From the NCBI RefSeq assembly GCF_014137855.1, contig NZ_JACGWT010000001.1:806001-870000 (forward strand): 64,000 nucleotides of DNA, written 5' to 3'. This stretch comes from Microlunatus kandeliicorticis. Its GTDB lineage: Bacteria > Actinomycetota > Actinomycetes > Propionibacteriales > Propionibacteriaceae. Both the position numbers and the translations under genes were made by a program. Under the pieces are notes generated by a model. The model made no database searches and was not told the DNA's origin. It worked only from the letters and a program-made list of their open reading frames with translations. Positions 41,595 through 49,256 of this stretch are shown in pieces. How positions within the stretch are numbered: the first letter of the stretch is position 1; each line of letters begins with the position of its first letter.

Positions 41595-42947
41595 ATGGGT
41601 CGACTCTTCGGTACCGACGGCGTACGCGGCCGGGCCAACGTCGAGCTCACGGCGGAGCTGGCCCTCGAGCTGTCGGTGGCCGCCGCGCACGTGCTCGGCG
41701 AGGCCGGCGGCGTCACCGGACCACGACCCCGTGCGGTGGTCGGCCGCGATCCGCGGGCCTCGGGTGAGTTCCTCGAGTCCGCGGTGGTCGCCGGGCTGGC
41801 CAGCGCCGGGGTCGACGTGGTCCGGCTCGGGGTGGTGCCGACGCCAGGTGCGGCCTATCTGACCGGCAGCACCGGGGCGGACTTCGGCGTGATGATCTCC
41901 GCCAGCCACAACCCGATGCCCGACAACGGGATCAAGTTCTTCGCCCGTGGCGGCGAGAAGCTCGACGACGCGATCGAGGACGCTATCGAGGCGCGGCTCA
42001 CCGAGACCTGGGAGCGGCCGGTGGGCGACCGGGTCGGCCGGGTCACCGACCGTCCCGAGCTGGTCGAGGACTACATCGCGCACCTGGTCTCCACCCTGGC
42101 GCACCCGGTCAGCCTGGACGGCATCACCGTGGTGGTCGACTGCGCGAACGGCGCCGCCTACCGGACCGCGCCGGGGGCGTTCGAGGTGCAGGGCGCCAAG
42201 GTGATCGCGATCCACGCCGATCCCGACGGGCTCAACATCAACGCCGACTGCGGCTCGACCCACATCGAGAGCCTGCAGGCCGCGGTCCGCGAGCACGGCG
42301 CCGACCTCGGGCTGGCGCTCGACGGCGACGCCGACCGGTGTCTCGCGGTCGACGCGGAGGGCACCCTCGTCGACGGCGACCAGATCATGGCCGTGCTCGC
42401 GGTGGCCATGCACGAGGCCGGCGAGCTGCCCGGTGACGTGGTGGTCGCGACCGTGATGAGCAACCTCGGCTTCAGCCTGGCGATGCGGGCGCAGGGCATC
42501 CAGGTCGTCCAGACCAAGGTCGGCGACCGCTATGTGCTCGAGGCGATGAAGGCCGGCGGGTACGCGCTGGGTGGCGAGCAGTCCGGGCACGTGGTGATGA
42601 GCGAGCACGCGACCACCGGCGACGGGGTGCTGACCGGCCTGCACCTGATGAGCCGGATGGCCTCGACCGGGTCGAGCCTGGCCGAGCTGGCGGGCGTGAT
42701 GGAACGGCTGCCGCAGGTGCTGATCAACGTGCCCGGGGTGGACAAGAGCCGCGCGGCCACCGACCCCGAGCTGCAGGCCGCGGTGCACCGGGCCGAGCAG
42801 GAGCTGGGCGACGAGGGCCGGGTGCTGCTGCGGCCCTCGGGCACCGAGGCGCTGGTCCGGGTGATGGTGGAGGCCCGGTCGGCCGAGCAGGCCCGCGCGG
42901 TGGCCGACCAGCTCGCCACCGTGGTCAAGGACACCCTCGCGGTCTGA
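41595..42947 (+). CDS. glmM: Phosphoglucosamine mutase
   Basis: A 450-residue enzyme converting glucosamine-6-phosphate to glucosamine-1-phosphate for UDP-GlcNAc and peptidoglycan. The start [15 protein letters not shown], the active-site phosphoserine (S104 in [13 protein letters not shown]), the metal loop ([11 protein letters not shown]) and the phosphate-binding [14 protein letters not shown] are all present. It lies 26 bases after rpsI and is probably in the same transcript. glmS, which supplies its substrate, lies 10 kb further on in this window. Confidence 0.97.
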   Translation: MGRLFGTDGVRGRANVELTAELALELSVAAAHVLGEAGGVTGPRPRAVVGRDPRASGEFLESAVVAGLASAGVDVVRLGVVPTPGAAYLTGSTGADFGVMISASHNPMPDNGIKFFARGGEKLDDAIEDAIEARLTETWERPVGDRVGRVTDRPELVEDYIAHLVSTLAHPVSLDGITVVVDCANGAAYRTAPGAFEVQGAKVIAIHADPDGLNINADCGSTHIESLQAAVREHGADLGLALDGDADRCLAVDAEGTLVDGDQIMAVLAVAMHEAGELPGDVVVATVMSNLGFSLAMRAQGIQVVQTKVGDRYVLEAMKAGGYALGGEQSGHVVMSEHATTGDGVLTGLHLMSRMASTGSSLAELAGVMERLPQVLINVPGVDKSRAATDPELQAAVHRAEQELGDEGRVLLRPSGTEALVRVMVEARSAEQARAVADQLATVVKDTLAV

Positions 42948-42950
42948 CCG

Positions 42951-43142
42951 TCAGCCGCCGTTGAGCAGCTTCTGCAGGAACGGCAGGAACGCGATCCCGG
43001 CGACCAGGCCGATGATCGCGATCACCACGCTGACCACCAGCGAGAACAACAGGGCGCCGAACGCGGCGAAGAAGCCGATCTTGATGCAGGTGCCGGCGCC
43101 GATGGTGATCTTCTGCGGGCCGGTCGGGTACGGGTTGCTCAT
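42951..43142 (-). CDS. Small membrane protein of unknown function
   Basis: A 63-residue protein with two predicted membrane helices (IGFFAAFGALLFSLVVSVVI and AIIGLVAGIAFLPFLQKLL) and a short polar N-terminus. The ATG at 43142 follows TAGGTT by six bases, a leaderless-type start. It ends three bases from the glmM stop. I know no named family for it. Confidence 0.7.
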   Translation of the reverse strand: MSNPYPTGPQKITIGAGTCIKIGFFAAFGALLFSLVVSVVIAIIGLVAGIAFLPFLQKLLNGG

Positions 43143-43148
43143 GCAGGC

Positions 43149-43154
43149 AACCTA
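43149..43154 (-). promoter_or_regulatory. -10 element of leaderless promoter for the small membrane protein
   Basis: TAGGTT on the minus strand, six bases from the ATG at 43142, with no ribosome-binding site between. Confidence 0.55.
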
Positions 43155-43210
43155 GCCGCCGCGGTCGGTGACGGGTGCCGGGTCGGTGCGTCCGGGGTCG
43201 CTCTGCGGCG

Positions 43211-43846
43211 TCAGTCGGCGGGCGGGCCAGCCACGAGGAAGTCGGTGGTGAAGTAGTGCTGGCTGTCGACCTCGGCGAAGGCGGCCGGGTGACGACGGCC
43301 GACCACCGTCTCGATCCGATCGGCGAAGTTCAGCGTGGTGATGTTGAAGGCGCAGATGTCGTAGCCGACCACGCCGTCGGCGGCGGAGATCCGGTCGGTC
43401 ACGACGTCCATCAGGCGGTGGAACACCCGGCTCGAGCGGAGTCCGGGGCGGACCAGGATGAACCCGAGATAGAAGATGGCGTCCCGCGCGGCGTGATCGG
43501 GGTAGCGCGCCGCGTAGAAGTGCGGGCTGATCCAGGGGACCGTGCTGAGGTCCTGGGTGAGCGTGGTCATTCCCGCTGCGCCGTCGTCGTCCCAGACCAG
43601 GTACTTGGTGACCCGGGGGTCGGTCATCTCCTCGCTGAACTCGTCGCGGTCGAGCACCTGGCGGGCGGCCGCCTCGGTGCGGAGCGGTCCGAAGGCGCCT
43701 TCGTACAGCCTCCAGTACGACTCCTCGTAGACCGGTTCGAGCGTGTCGTGCGCGGTGACGGTCAGCGGCCCGAACACCCAGTGGTCCAGCGCGCGCGCGT
43801 CGTCCGGGATCCGCGCCCGGCCACGTTCCTCGACCTCAGTGGTCAT
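43211..43846 (-). CDS. Atypical GNAT-like acyltransferase coupled to arginine decarboxylase
   Basis: A 211-residue protein that reads like a GNAT fold: central strands TKYLVWDDDGAAGMTTLTQD and RDAIFYLGFILVRPGLRSSR, then the helix VFHRLMDVVTDRI. The acetyl-CoA loop, normally RxxGxG or QxxGxG, is here RPGLRSSR (about 133-140), so acyl-CoA binding is uncertain. The ATG overlaps the decarboxylase gene by 11 bases, and both would be made together. An obvious hypothesis is that it acylates agmatine or a related amine; nothing in the sequence proves this. It could also be a distinct GNAT-fold branch with another donor. Confidence 0.65.
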   Translation of the reverse strand: MTTEVEERGRARIPDDARALDHWVFGPLTVTAHDTLEPVYEESYWRLYEGAFGPLRTEAAARQVLDRDEFSEEMTDPRVTKYLVWDDDGAAGMTTLTQDLSTVPWISPHFYAARYPDHAARDAIFYLGFILVRPGLRSSRVFHRLMDVVTDRISAADGVVGYDICAFNITTLNFADRIETVVGRRHPAAFAEVDSQHYFTTDFLVAGPPAD

Positions 43847-44378
43847 GCCCGTCCCAGCCCTGGGCGCTGTAGCTCGCGATCACCAGCGCGCACACCGGAT
43901 GGTCCTCGCACACCGCCGAGGCCATCACCTTGCCGGCGGGGTGGTAGATCCCGCCCCGCCCGATCGACAGGTCCTCCAGCGTGAGGTCGAGGTCCGTGCT
44001 CACCTGCTGCTCGGAGAGACCGCTGTGCTCCACGAACAGGCCGGCTCCGCTGCCGTCCTCGCGGGTAGACCAGGCCACACCGGCCCACGCCTCGCTGTGG
44101 GGTGTGGAGGCGAAGGACTCGGCGTAGACGCAGTAGAGCCGGTCACCGTGGTCGCCGCGGAGCTGCTCGTGGCGCCCCACCTCGCTGACGATGCTGCCGG
44201 GCGGGATCACCGAGCTCAGCCGGATGAGGTTGAAGTCGGCGAGTCCCGCGTTCCGCAGCGCGGCGTCGAAGGCGGCGAGCCGGGTGCGCCCGGTCCCGAC
44301 GCCGGTGCTGACCTTGATGACCAGTCCGGTCTGGGCGTTCGTCGCACGGCGTCGGGCGCTGTCGAGGGTGATGCTCAT
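43836..44378 (-). CDS. Pyruvoyl-dependent arginine decarboxylase-like protein
   Basis: A 180-residue protein resembling PvlArgDC, which makes agmatine from arginine using a pyruvoyl group formed by self-cleavage between two serines. The cleavage motif fits RLSSVIPPGS (S55-S56). The N-terminal pattern (VSTGVGTGRTRLAAFDAALR, then NAGLADFNLI) and the later YCVYAESFASTPHSEAWAG match the family layout and its usual length. AGGAAGG precedes the ATG. It overlaps a GNAT-like gene and lies upstream of a hybrid sensor kinase gene on the same strand. The reaction is by family; the amino-acid substrate could differ. Confidence 0.8.
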   Translation of the reverse strand: MSITLDSARRRATNAQTGLVIKVSTGVGTGRTRLAAFDAALRNAGLADFNLIRLSSVIPPGSIVSEVGRHEQLRGDHGDRLYCVYAESFASTPHSEAWAGVAWSTREDGSGAGLFVEHSGLSEQQVSTDLDLTLEDLSIGRGGIYHPAGKVMASAVCEDHPVCALVIASYSAQGWDGHDH

Positions 44379-44503
44379 GCTGTCCTTCCTGGGTCATCCG
44401 GGGGCTCGGAGACGTTCGGGGCGGCGGATGGTCGACGCGTCGGATCAGGGCGGCACCACTGCTTCGCGGAGGCACACCGGGACCGACCGTCGCCGCTGGC
44501 CGC

Positions 44504-47395
44504 TCACGAGGCCGACCCCACGGTGGCGCGGCTGGCCGGCTCGCTGCCGCTCTCGAGGGCCAGCTCGATCAGCTCGAGCACCCGGTGCTCGAGCAGCTCC
44601 GGGTTCGCCCGCCCCTTGGTCAGGAAGATCGTGGTGCCGAGGCGGAGGTGGTCGCGCTCGCCGGCGGGAACGTCGTCGGCGCTGTAGACCACGACCGGCA
44701 GATCGGTCAGTCGCTGGTCGTCGCGCATGGCGTCGACCAGCTCCGCACCGTTGCCGTCGGGCAGGTGCAGGTCGAGGATCAGCACCCCGGGTCTGGCACC
44801 CTCGACCATGCGCAACGCCTGGCGCCGGTCACGCGCGTGGTCGACGACCAGGCCCCGGCGTTCGAGCAGCGTGGTGAGCACGCTGGCCAGGGCCTCGTCG
44901 TCCTCGACCAGCAGCACCCGTCCGGAGATCTGGTGCTCGGCGATGGCGCGGCCCAGCGCGCGGATCAGCCGCTCCTCGTCCACCGGCTTGGTGAGCCACT
45001 CGTCCGTGCGGCCGGCCAGGTCGAGGTCGCCGCCCGGCTCCAGCCCGGAGACCACCACCAGGGGGATGTCCCGGGTCCGTGGGTTGTCGCGCAGAGCGGA
45101 GATGACCTCCGACCCGCTGGTCCCGGCCATCAGCAGATCGACCAGGACCGCCGCGGGCAGCTGCTCCGAGGCCAGCTCGATCGCCTGGCGTCCGTTCTCG
45201 ACCCCGATCGCCCGGTAGCCGTTCTTCTGCAGCATCGCGCAGAACACCTGCACGGTGGCCGGGTCGTCGTCGCAGACGATGATCGTCGGACCCTCGACCG
45301 CCTCGTCGGCCACGGCAGGCGCGAGCCGCGGGATGGTGAAGGAGAACTGGGTCCCGACGCCGACCTGGCTGTCGACCCAGATCTCACCGCCGTGCCGCTC
45401 GACGATGCTGCGGCTGATCGCCAGGCCGAGTCCGCTGCCGCCCTTCTCCCGGGCGTCGGACGAGTCGACCTGCTCGAACCGCCGGAAGACCCGATCGAGC
45501 TTGTCGGCGGGGATGCCGCGACCCTGGTCGCGGACGTGGAAGGTGACGAAGTCGCCCTCCGCCGACGTCTCGAGCTCGACCACCGAGTGCGCGTCGGAGA
45601 ACTTGATGGCGTTGCCGAGCAGGTTCACCAGGGTCTGGACGACGCGGTCGCCGTCGGCCCAGACGACGCCGTCGTCCGAACCGATCACCAACCGGACACC
45701 TGCCTCGGACGCCAGCGCCTGCACCTGGTCGGTGGCCGTCCGGAGCAGGTCGGCGACCACGTGGCGGTCCATCTGCATCGGCATCGTCCCCGACTCGATC
45801 CGCTCGATGTCGAGGATGTCGTTGATCAGCCGGGTCAGCCGCTCGCTGCTGTCGAGGGCGATCTTGACCATCCGTTTGGCCGGCGCGGTGAGCTCGCCGA
45901 GGGCGCCGGCCGACAGCAGACCCAGCGAGCCGCGGATCGAGGTCAGCGGGGTGCGCAGCTCGTGACTCACCACCGAGACGAACTCGCTCTTCATCTTGTC
46001 GACCTCGCGACGCTGCGTCATGTCCCGGAAGACCACGACCGCTCCCTCGACCCGGTTGTTCGAGATCAGCGGACTCGCGGTCACCTCCACCGGGAACGGC
46101 TCGCCGTGCGGACCGAGGTAGCTGTCCTCCTCGCTGTTGGTGGTCGCACCGTGCCGGACCGCCTCGGCGATGTAGCAGGACTCGTAGGGGAAGGGCGTGC
46201 CGTCGGGCTGCGGGGCGTGAAAGAGGTCGTGGGCCCGCTGACCGATCAGCGCCGACGACGACTGGCCGAGCATCGAGGCGGCCGAGGGGTTCACGAAGGT
46301 GATCACGCCGTCCGGATCCACGCCGTAGATCCCGTCGCCGACCGAGGTCAGCATCGTCTCGCTCCGGCGGGTCAGGTCCTCCAGCTGGCTGGTGCGCTCC
46401 CTGACCCGGGCTTCGAGGTCGCGTCTCAGGCTCTCGTTGTCCGCGATCAGGAGACCCTGGCGCAGCGTCACCGCCAGCAGCACGATCACCCAGACGATCG
46501 AGGTGAGCAGGCTGTTGTTGCTCGGGTCGAGGAACGCCACCCGGCAGAACGCGGCGATCAGGAAGGCGCCGAAGACGACGCTGCTGCTCACCAACGGCGG
46601 GGTCGCCGCGGCCTCGCTGGTCCGCGCGTCGTCACCGACCGCGTACCGCGCAGCCAGGCCGAGCGCCGCGTACCCCGCCATCCACCCGACGTCGAGGGGA
46701 CCGCCGAAGGCGAAGTCGTTGTTGGCGGCCAGGGACGCCCGGATCAGGTCGGTGACCGAGTAGCAGAATCCGCCGGCGGAGACGAGCAGCAGGACGGTCC
46801 GGTCGGCCCGGTTCCCACGCAGCACGAGCATCGCCGCGAGCGTGCAGAGGATGACCTCGATCACCACCAGCACGAGCGAGGCGGTGCTGGCTCCGGAGTC
46901 GGCCTCCGGCGCTGCGAGCAGCTGCGGAACCACCGTCACCCCGACGATCGACAGCAGCGAGGCGCCGATCACCAGGCCGTCGAAGAGGATCCGGACGAGG
47001 TCCAGTCCGCGGCGCGGGACCGACGGGAAGCTGATCACCAGGGCGATCGCCAGGATCACGGCGATGGCGAAGAAGACGTTCGACCCGGCGGGCTCGGGAC
47101 GGTTGTTGAGGTGTGCCTCGAACACCCAGATGTTGCCGGCCATGGCCGACAGCCCGCCGCTGGCCATGAGGATCCAGGTGCGGCGGCGGTGCCCGTGGGT
47201 CGACCGCACCCGGAACGCGCCGCTGACGGCCGCGAAGAGCCCCGCGACGATCAGACCGAGATCGCTGACCGTCCGGCGCACCGTGAACGGGAGACCGCTG
47301 CTGAGGGTGATCAGCAGGCTCGCGAGCACGAAGGCGACGACGATGCAGAGGTAGAGGAAGCCGTGGTTGCGTCGCGCGGACAACGTCTGCGCCAT
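44504..47395 (-). CDS. Membrane hybrid sensor histidine kinase with PAS and two receiver domains
   Basis: A 963-residue kinase. Residues 14-312 hold about nine membrane helices (a MASE-like sensor), followed by a coiled-coil linker (320-350), a PAS domain (about 345-460), HisKA with phospho-acceptor H478 (VVSHELRTPLTSIRG), and HATPase_c (NLLGNAIKFS, RDQGRGIP, GGSGLGLAI). Two receiver domains come last: D753 (LVDLLMAG) with K803, and D875 (LILDLHLPDGNG) with K927. There is no output domain, so phosphate probably passes to other proteins, for instance the divergent single-domain regulator. The ATG at 47395 was chosen; an ATG nine codons upstream (47422) is possible. It lies 125 bases after the decarboxylase start region, same strand. 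Confidence 0.92.
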   Translation of the reverse strand: MAQTLSARRNHGFLYLCIVVAFVLASLLITLSSGLPFTVRRTVSDLGLIVAGLFAAVSGAFRVRSTHGHRRRTWILMASGGLSAMAGNIWVFEAHLNNRPEPAGSNVFFAIAVILAIALVISFPSVPRRGLDLVRILFDGLVIGASLLSIVGVTVVPQLLAAPEADSGASTASLVLVVIEVILCTLAAMLVLRGNRADRTVLLLVSAGGFCYSVTDLIRASLAANNDFAFGGPLDVGWMAGYAALGLAARYAVGDDARTSEAAATPPLVSSSVVFGAFLIAAFCRVAFLDPSNNSLLTSIVWVIVLLAVTLRQGLLIADNESLRRDLEARVRERTSQLEDLTRRSETMLTSVGDGIYGVDPDGVITFVNPSAASMLGQSSSALIGQRAHDLFHAPQPDGTPFPYESCYIAEAVRHGATTNSEEDSYLGPHGEPFPVEVTASPLISNNRVEGAVVVFRDMTQRREVDKMKSEFVSVVSHELRTPLTSIRGSLGLLSAGALGELTAPAKRMVKIALDSSERLTRLINDILDIERIESGTMPMQMDRHVVADLLRTATDQVQALASEAGVRLVIGSDDGVVWADGDRVVQTLVNLLGNAIKFSDAHSVVELETSAEGDFVTFHVRDQGRGIPADKLDRVFRRFEQVDSSDAREKGGSGLGLAISRSIVERHGGEIWVDSQVGVGTQFSFTIPRLAPAVADEAVEGPTIIVCDDDPATVQVFCAMLQKNGYRAIGVENGRQAIELASEQLPAAVLVDLLMAGTSGSEVISALRDNPRTRDIPLVVVSGLEPGGDLDLAGRTDEWLTKPVDEERLIRALGRAIAEHQISGRVLLVEDDEALASVLTTLLERRGLVVDHARDRRQALRMVEGARPGVLILDLHLPDGNGAELVDAMRDDQRLTDLPVVVYSADDVPAGERDHLRLGTTIFLTKGRANPELLEHRVLELIELALESGSEPASRATVGSAS

Positions 47396-47844
47396 GGGGG
47401 AGCCGGACCTTTCTGCTGGCATCGTGCGCGTGCTCGGCAGCAACTTCTCGGTTCGGGACGGGCGCGTGCCGGGAGGGCACGTCGTTCCGTCCTGACCTTC
47501 CCGATCCTGCCGACCGGCGGCTTCCCCCGAAAAGCCTGTCTGGATGCTACGCCCCCGGGACCGCCGACGACGACACGCGCGGACCGGCGCCTGCGGGCGA
47601 ACGGCCTGGTGAGAGCCGGGCGACCGTCGAGATCGCCCCTCGTCAACGGCCGGACACGGACTTGCCCGAGGTCGATGCGGGGCTACCATGAACGCGCGGA
47701 GGCGATGGCGGGGGCCGCGCCGGACGTGATCAACAGAACGCAGTGCCTCCACGGTGCGTCGACCGGAGCAGCGGGTCGGTGACGGTGGCGGCAGACCGGC
47801 GACGCGGTTGCTCCACCGACGTCGCACCCCGACGAGGAGATGAC
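47396..47844. other. Non-coding divergent region between sensor kinase and response regulator
   Basis: About 450 bases with no convincing gene. It contains a small hairpin (CGTGCC...GGCACG near 47465-47481), the plus-strand promoter at 47662-47689, and a long leader to the short ORF at 47845. On the minus strand TAGCAT near 47546 is a possible -10 for the kinase. Confidence 0.5.
47662..47689 (+). promoter_or_regulatory. Candidate promoter for the leader ORF and response regulator
   Basis: TTGCCC (47662-47667) and TACCAT (47684-47689) are 16 bases apart. A transcript from here would have about 150 bases before the short ORF. Confidence 0.45.
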
Positions 47845-47949
47845 GTGGCCAGGCGCCCTGCCCCCGCAAACTCCGCCCCCCTGACCGGGGGCCCCACCCT
47901 TCCCACCGGCACCGCGGTCCCGGCTTCCCGTCCCCGGAGTGCCCGGTGA
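47845..47949 (+). CDS. Short proline/arginine-rich ORF coupled to response regulator (possible leader peptide)
   Basis: A GTG with a good ribosome-binding site (GACGAGGAGATGAC) opens a 34-codon frame with seven prolines and six arginines. It contains APLTGGPT and ends VPASRPRSAR; its TGA overlaps the GTG of the response regulator as GTGA. The 44-codon ORF before the ABC permease at 9384 contains PLTTGGPG and ends VPTPASGSAR with the same GTGA junction, so the two may be related elements. There is no known family, signal or membrane segment. It could equally be a remnant with the true regulator start elsewhere. Confidence 0.45.
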   Translation: MARRPAPANSAPLTGGPTLPTGTAVPASRPRSAR

Positions 47950-48374
47950 ACCGCCGGGTGCTGCTGGTCGACGACGACGACCTGATCCGCGAGGTGGCCA
48001 CCGCCGCGCTCGAGCTGGTGGCCGGTTGGACCGTGCTGACCGCCTCCAGCGGTGCGCAGGCCATCGAGGTGGCCCGCCGCGAGCAGCCGGACGCCATCCT
48101 GATGGACGTGATGATGCCCGGGATGGACGGGCCGACGGCGGTCGTCGAGCTCCAGGACGACCAGCTGACCAAGGACATCCCGACGATCCTGCTGACCGCG
48201 AAGGTGCAGCCCGGCGACCGGCGGAACTTCCAGCAGCTCCCGCTGGCCGGGGTGATCACCAAGCCGTTCGACCCGATGACGCTGGCCACCACGGTCCGGC
48301 ACCTGCTCGGCTGGCGGGAGCCGACCGAGGCCGACCGGGCCGCCGCCGGGCGCACCGGCACCGCCCGCGGCTGA
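47946..48374 (+). CDS. Single-domain response regulator (CheY-like)
   Basis: A 142-residue receiver domain with no output domain. The acid pocket (LLVDDDDLI), phospho-acceptor D54 (ILMDVMMPGMDG), switch Thr (ILLTAKV) and K106 (GVITKPFDP) are in place; a short Ala/Arg/Thr-rich tail follows. It is divergent from the hybrid kinase gene and is an obvious partner, acting as phosphate acceptor or shuttle. Translation probably depends on coupling to the short ORF that overlaps its GTG. Confidence 0.92.
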   Translation: MNRRVLLVDDDDLIREVATAALELVAGWTVLTASSGAQAIEVARREQPDAILMDVMMPGMDGPTAVVELQDDQLTKDIPTILLTAKVQPGDRRNFQQLPLAGVITKPFDPMTLATTVRHLLGWREPTEADRAAAGRTGTARG

Positions 48375-48396
48375 GTCCTCGCGGGCGGGCTCAGGT

Positions 48397-48429
48397 CCGC
48401 CCAGGCCGGCGCAGAGCCGGCTCGGGCGG
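48397..48429. terminator. Bidirectional terminator between response regulator and lipoprotein genes
   Basis: Arms 48397-48410 and 48416-48429 form 12 of 14 pairs with a five-base loop, between two converging genes. Confidence 0.7.
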
Positions 48430-49128
48430 TCAGGAGAGCGGCACGGTGAGCTGGTCGGACGCCGTCTGCCGGGCGTAGTCCTTCGAGCCCGGTGCGGTCT
48501 GCACCAGCACGTCGTAGGTGAGCATGATCGTCACGCTGGTGGCGTCGGTCGACACCGCCGGAAGCTGGAACACCTGGCTGTAGCTGTAGGGGTTGCGGAT
48601 CACGTAGCCCGGGTTGCTGGTCGCCTTGTCCACCACCGGCGCCGGCCCGTCGAGCGCACCGCCCGCCCCGTACGGCGTCACCACCGCAGTCGCCTTGTCG
48701 AGGTAGACCTTCTGCGACGCCGGCGCGTTCAGCCGCCCGGTCAGCGACAGGTTGAGCGGCTTGACCACCCCGGGCGCCCACTGCACCAGCGGCAGCGTGC
48801 TCCAGTAGCGCACGGTGACCTGGACCGCGCCCGCGGTCAGCTGGTGGGTGATCGACCCCTCCGCCAGGTCGTTGACCATCGACGGCGTCGGGCTGGCGCT
48901 CGGGCTCGCGCTGGCCGCGGTCGGGCTGGCCGAGGCGCTCGTCGGGGACGCGGACGCCGTCCCGGTGCCGGCGGCCGGCGAGGCGGCCGAGCCCTCCTTC
49001 CACGGCGGCGTGCCACAGCCCGCCAGCAGCAGCACCGAGGCGCCGAGGGCCAGCGCGACCGGACGACGACCGGTCCGGCGACGCGGTGGGGTGGCGCCGG
49101 GACGCGGCGTCGGGGCGGAGGTGGTCAC
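48430..49128 (-). CDS. Lipoprotein of unknown function with Ser/Ala/Pro linker
   Basis: A 232-residue lipoprotein: basic N-region (RRRTGRRP), hydrophobic stretch (VALALGASVLLLAGC) and lipidated Cys at residue 38. A Ser/Ala/Pro/Thr-rich linker (about 45-85) leads to a beta-rich domain (ITHQLTAGAVQVTVRYWSTL, VKPLNLSLTGRLNAPASQKV, VSTDATSVTIMLTYDVLVQT). The GTG at 49128 follows GGGAGTGCTC. The domain is not one I recognise; a C2-like or immunoglobulin-like sandwich is possible. It stands alone. Confidence 0.7.
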   Translation of the reverse strand: MTTSAPTPRPGATPPRRRTGRRPVALALGASVLLLAGCGTPPWKEGSAASPAAGTGTASASPTSASASPTAASASPSASPTPSMVNDLAEGSITHQLTAGAVQVTVRYWSTLPLVQWAPGVVKPLNLSLTGRLNAPASQKVYLDKATAVVTPYGAGGALDGPAPVVDKATSNPGYVIRNPYSYSQVFQLPAVSTDATSVTIMLTYDVLVQTAPGSKDYARQTASDQLTVPLS

Positions 49129-49222
49129 GAGCACTCCCTGGGGGGTCGGGAAGCGGACCGGACCGGCGGTCCGTTCGGGGGGTGGGGTCAGCTTACGGCT
49201 CACCGGGCGTGCGGCAGGCCTC

Positions 49223-49256
49223 GATGATCACGATCGGCCGTGACAGGATGATCACG
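49223..49256 (+). promoter_or_regulatory. Two direct GATGATCACG repeats at the App1 gene start, with candidate -10
   Basis: GATGATCACG occurs at 49223-49232 and 49247-49256, 24 bases apart, each with a TGATCA palindrome core. CAGGAT (49244-49249) is six bases before the GTG at 49256, fitting a leaderless promoter; the second repeat overlaps the start codon. Confidence 0.45.

Noticed and set aside
42961-43155. Plus-strand small ORF overlapping the small membrane-protein gene at 42951
   Set aside because: The minus-strand reading has two clean membrane helices and a leaderless promoter; the plus-strand reading has neither.
44504-49003. A 1499-codon minus-strand frame extending the sensor kinase upstream
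   Set aside because: Sequence beyond 47422 is low-complexity antisense of the response regulator and of non-coding DNA; kinase homology begins at the ATG near 47395.
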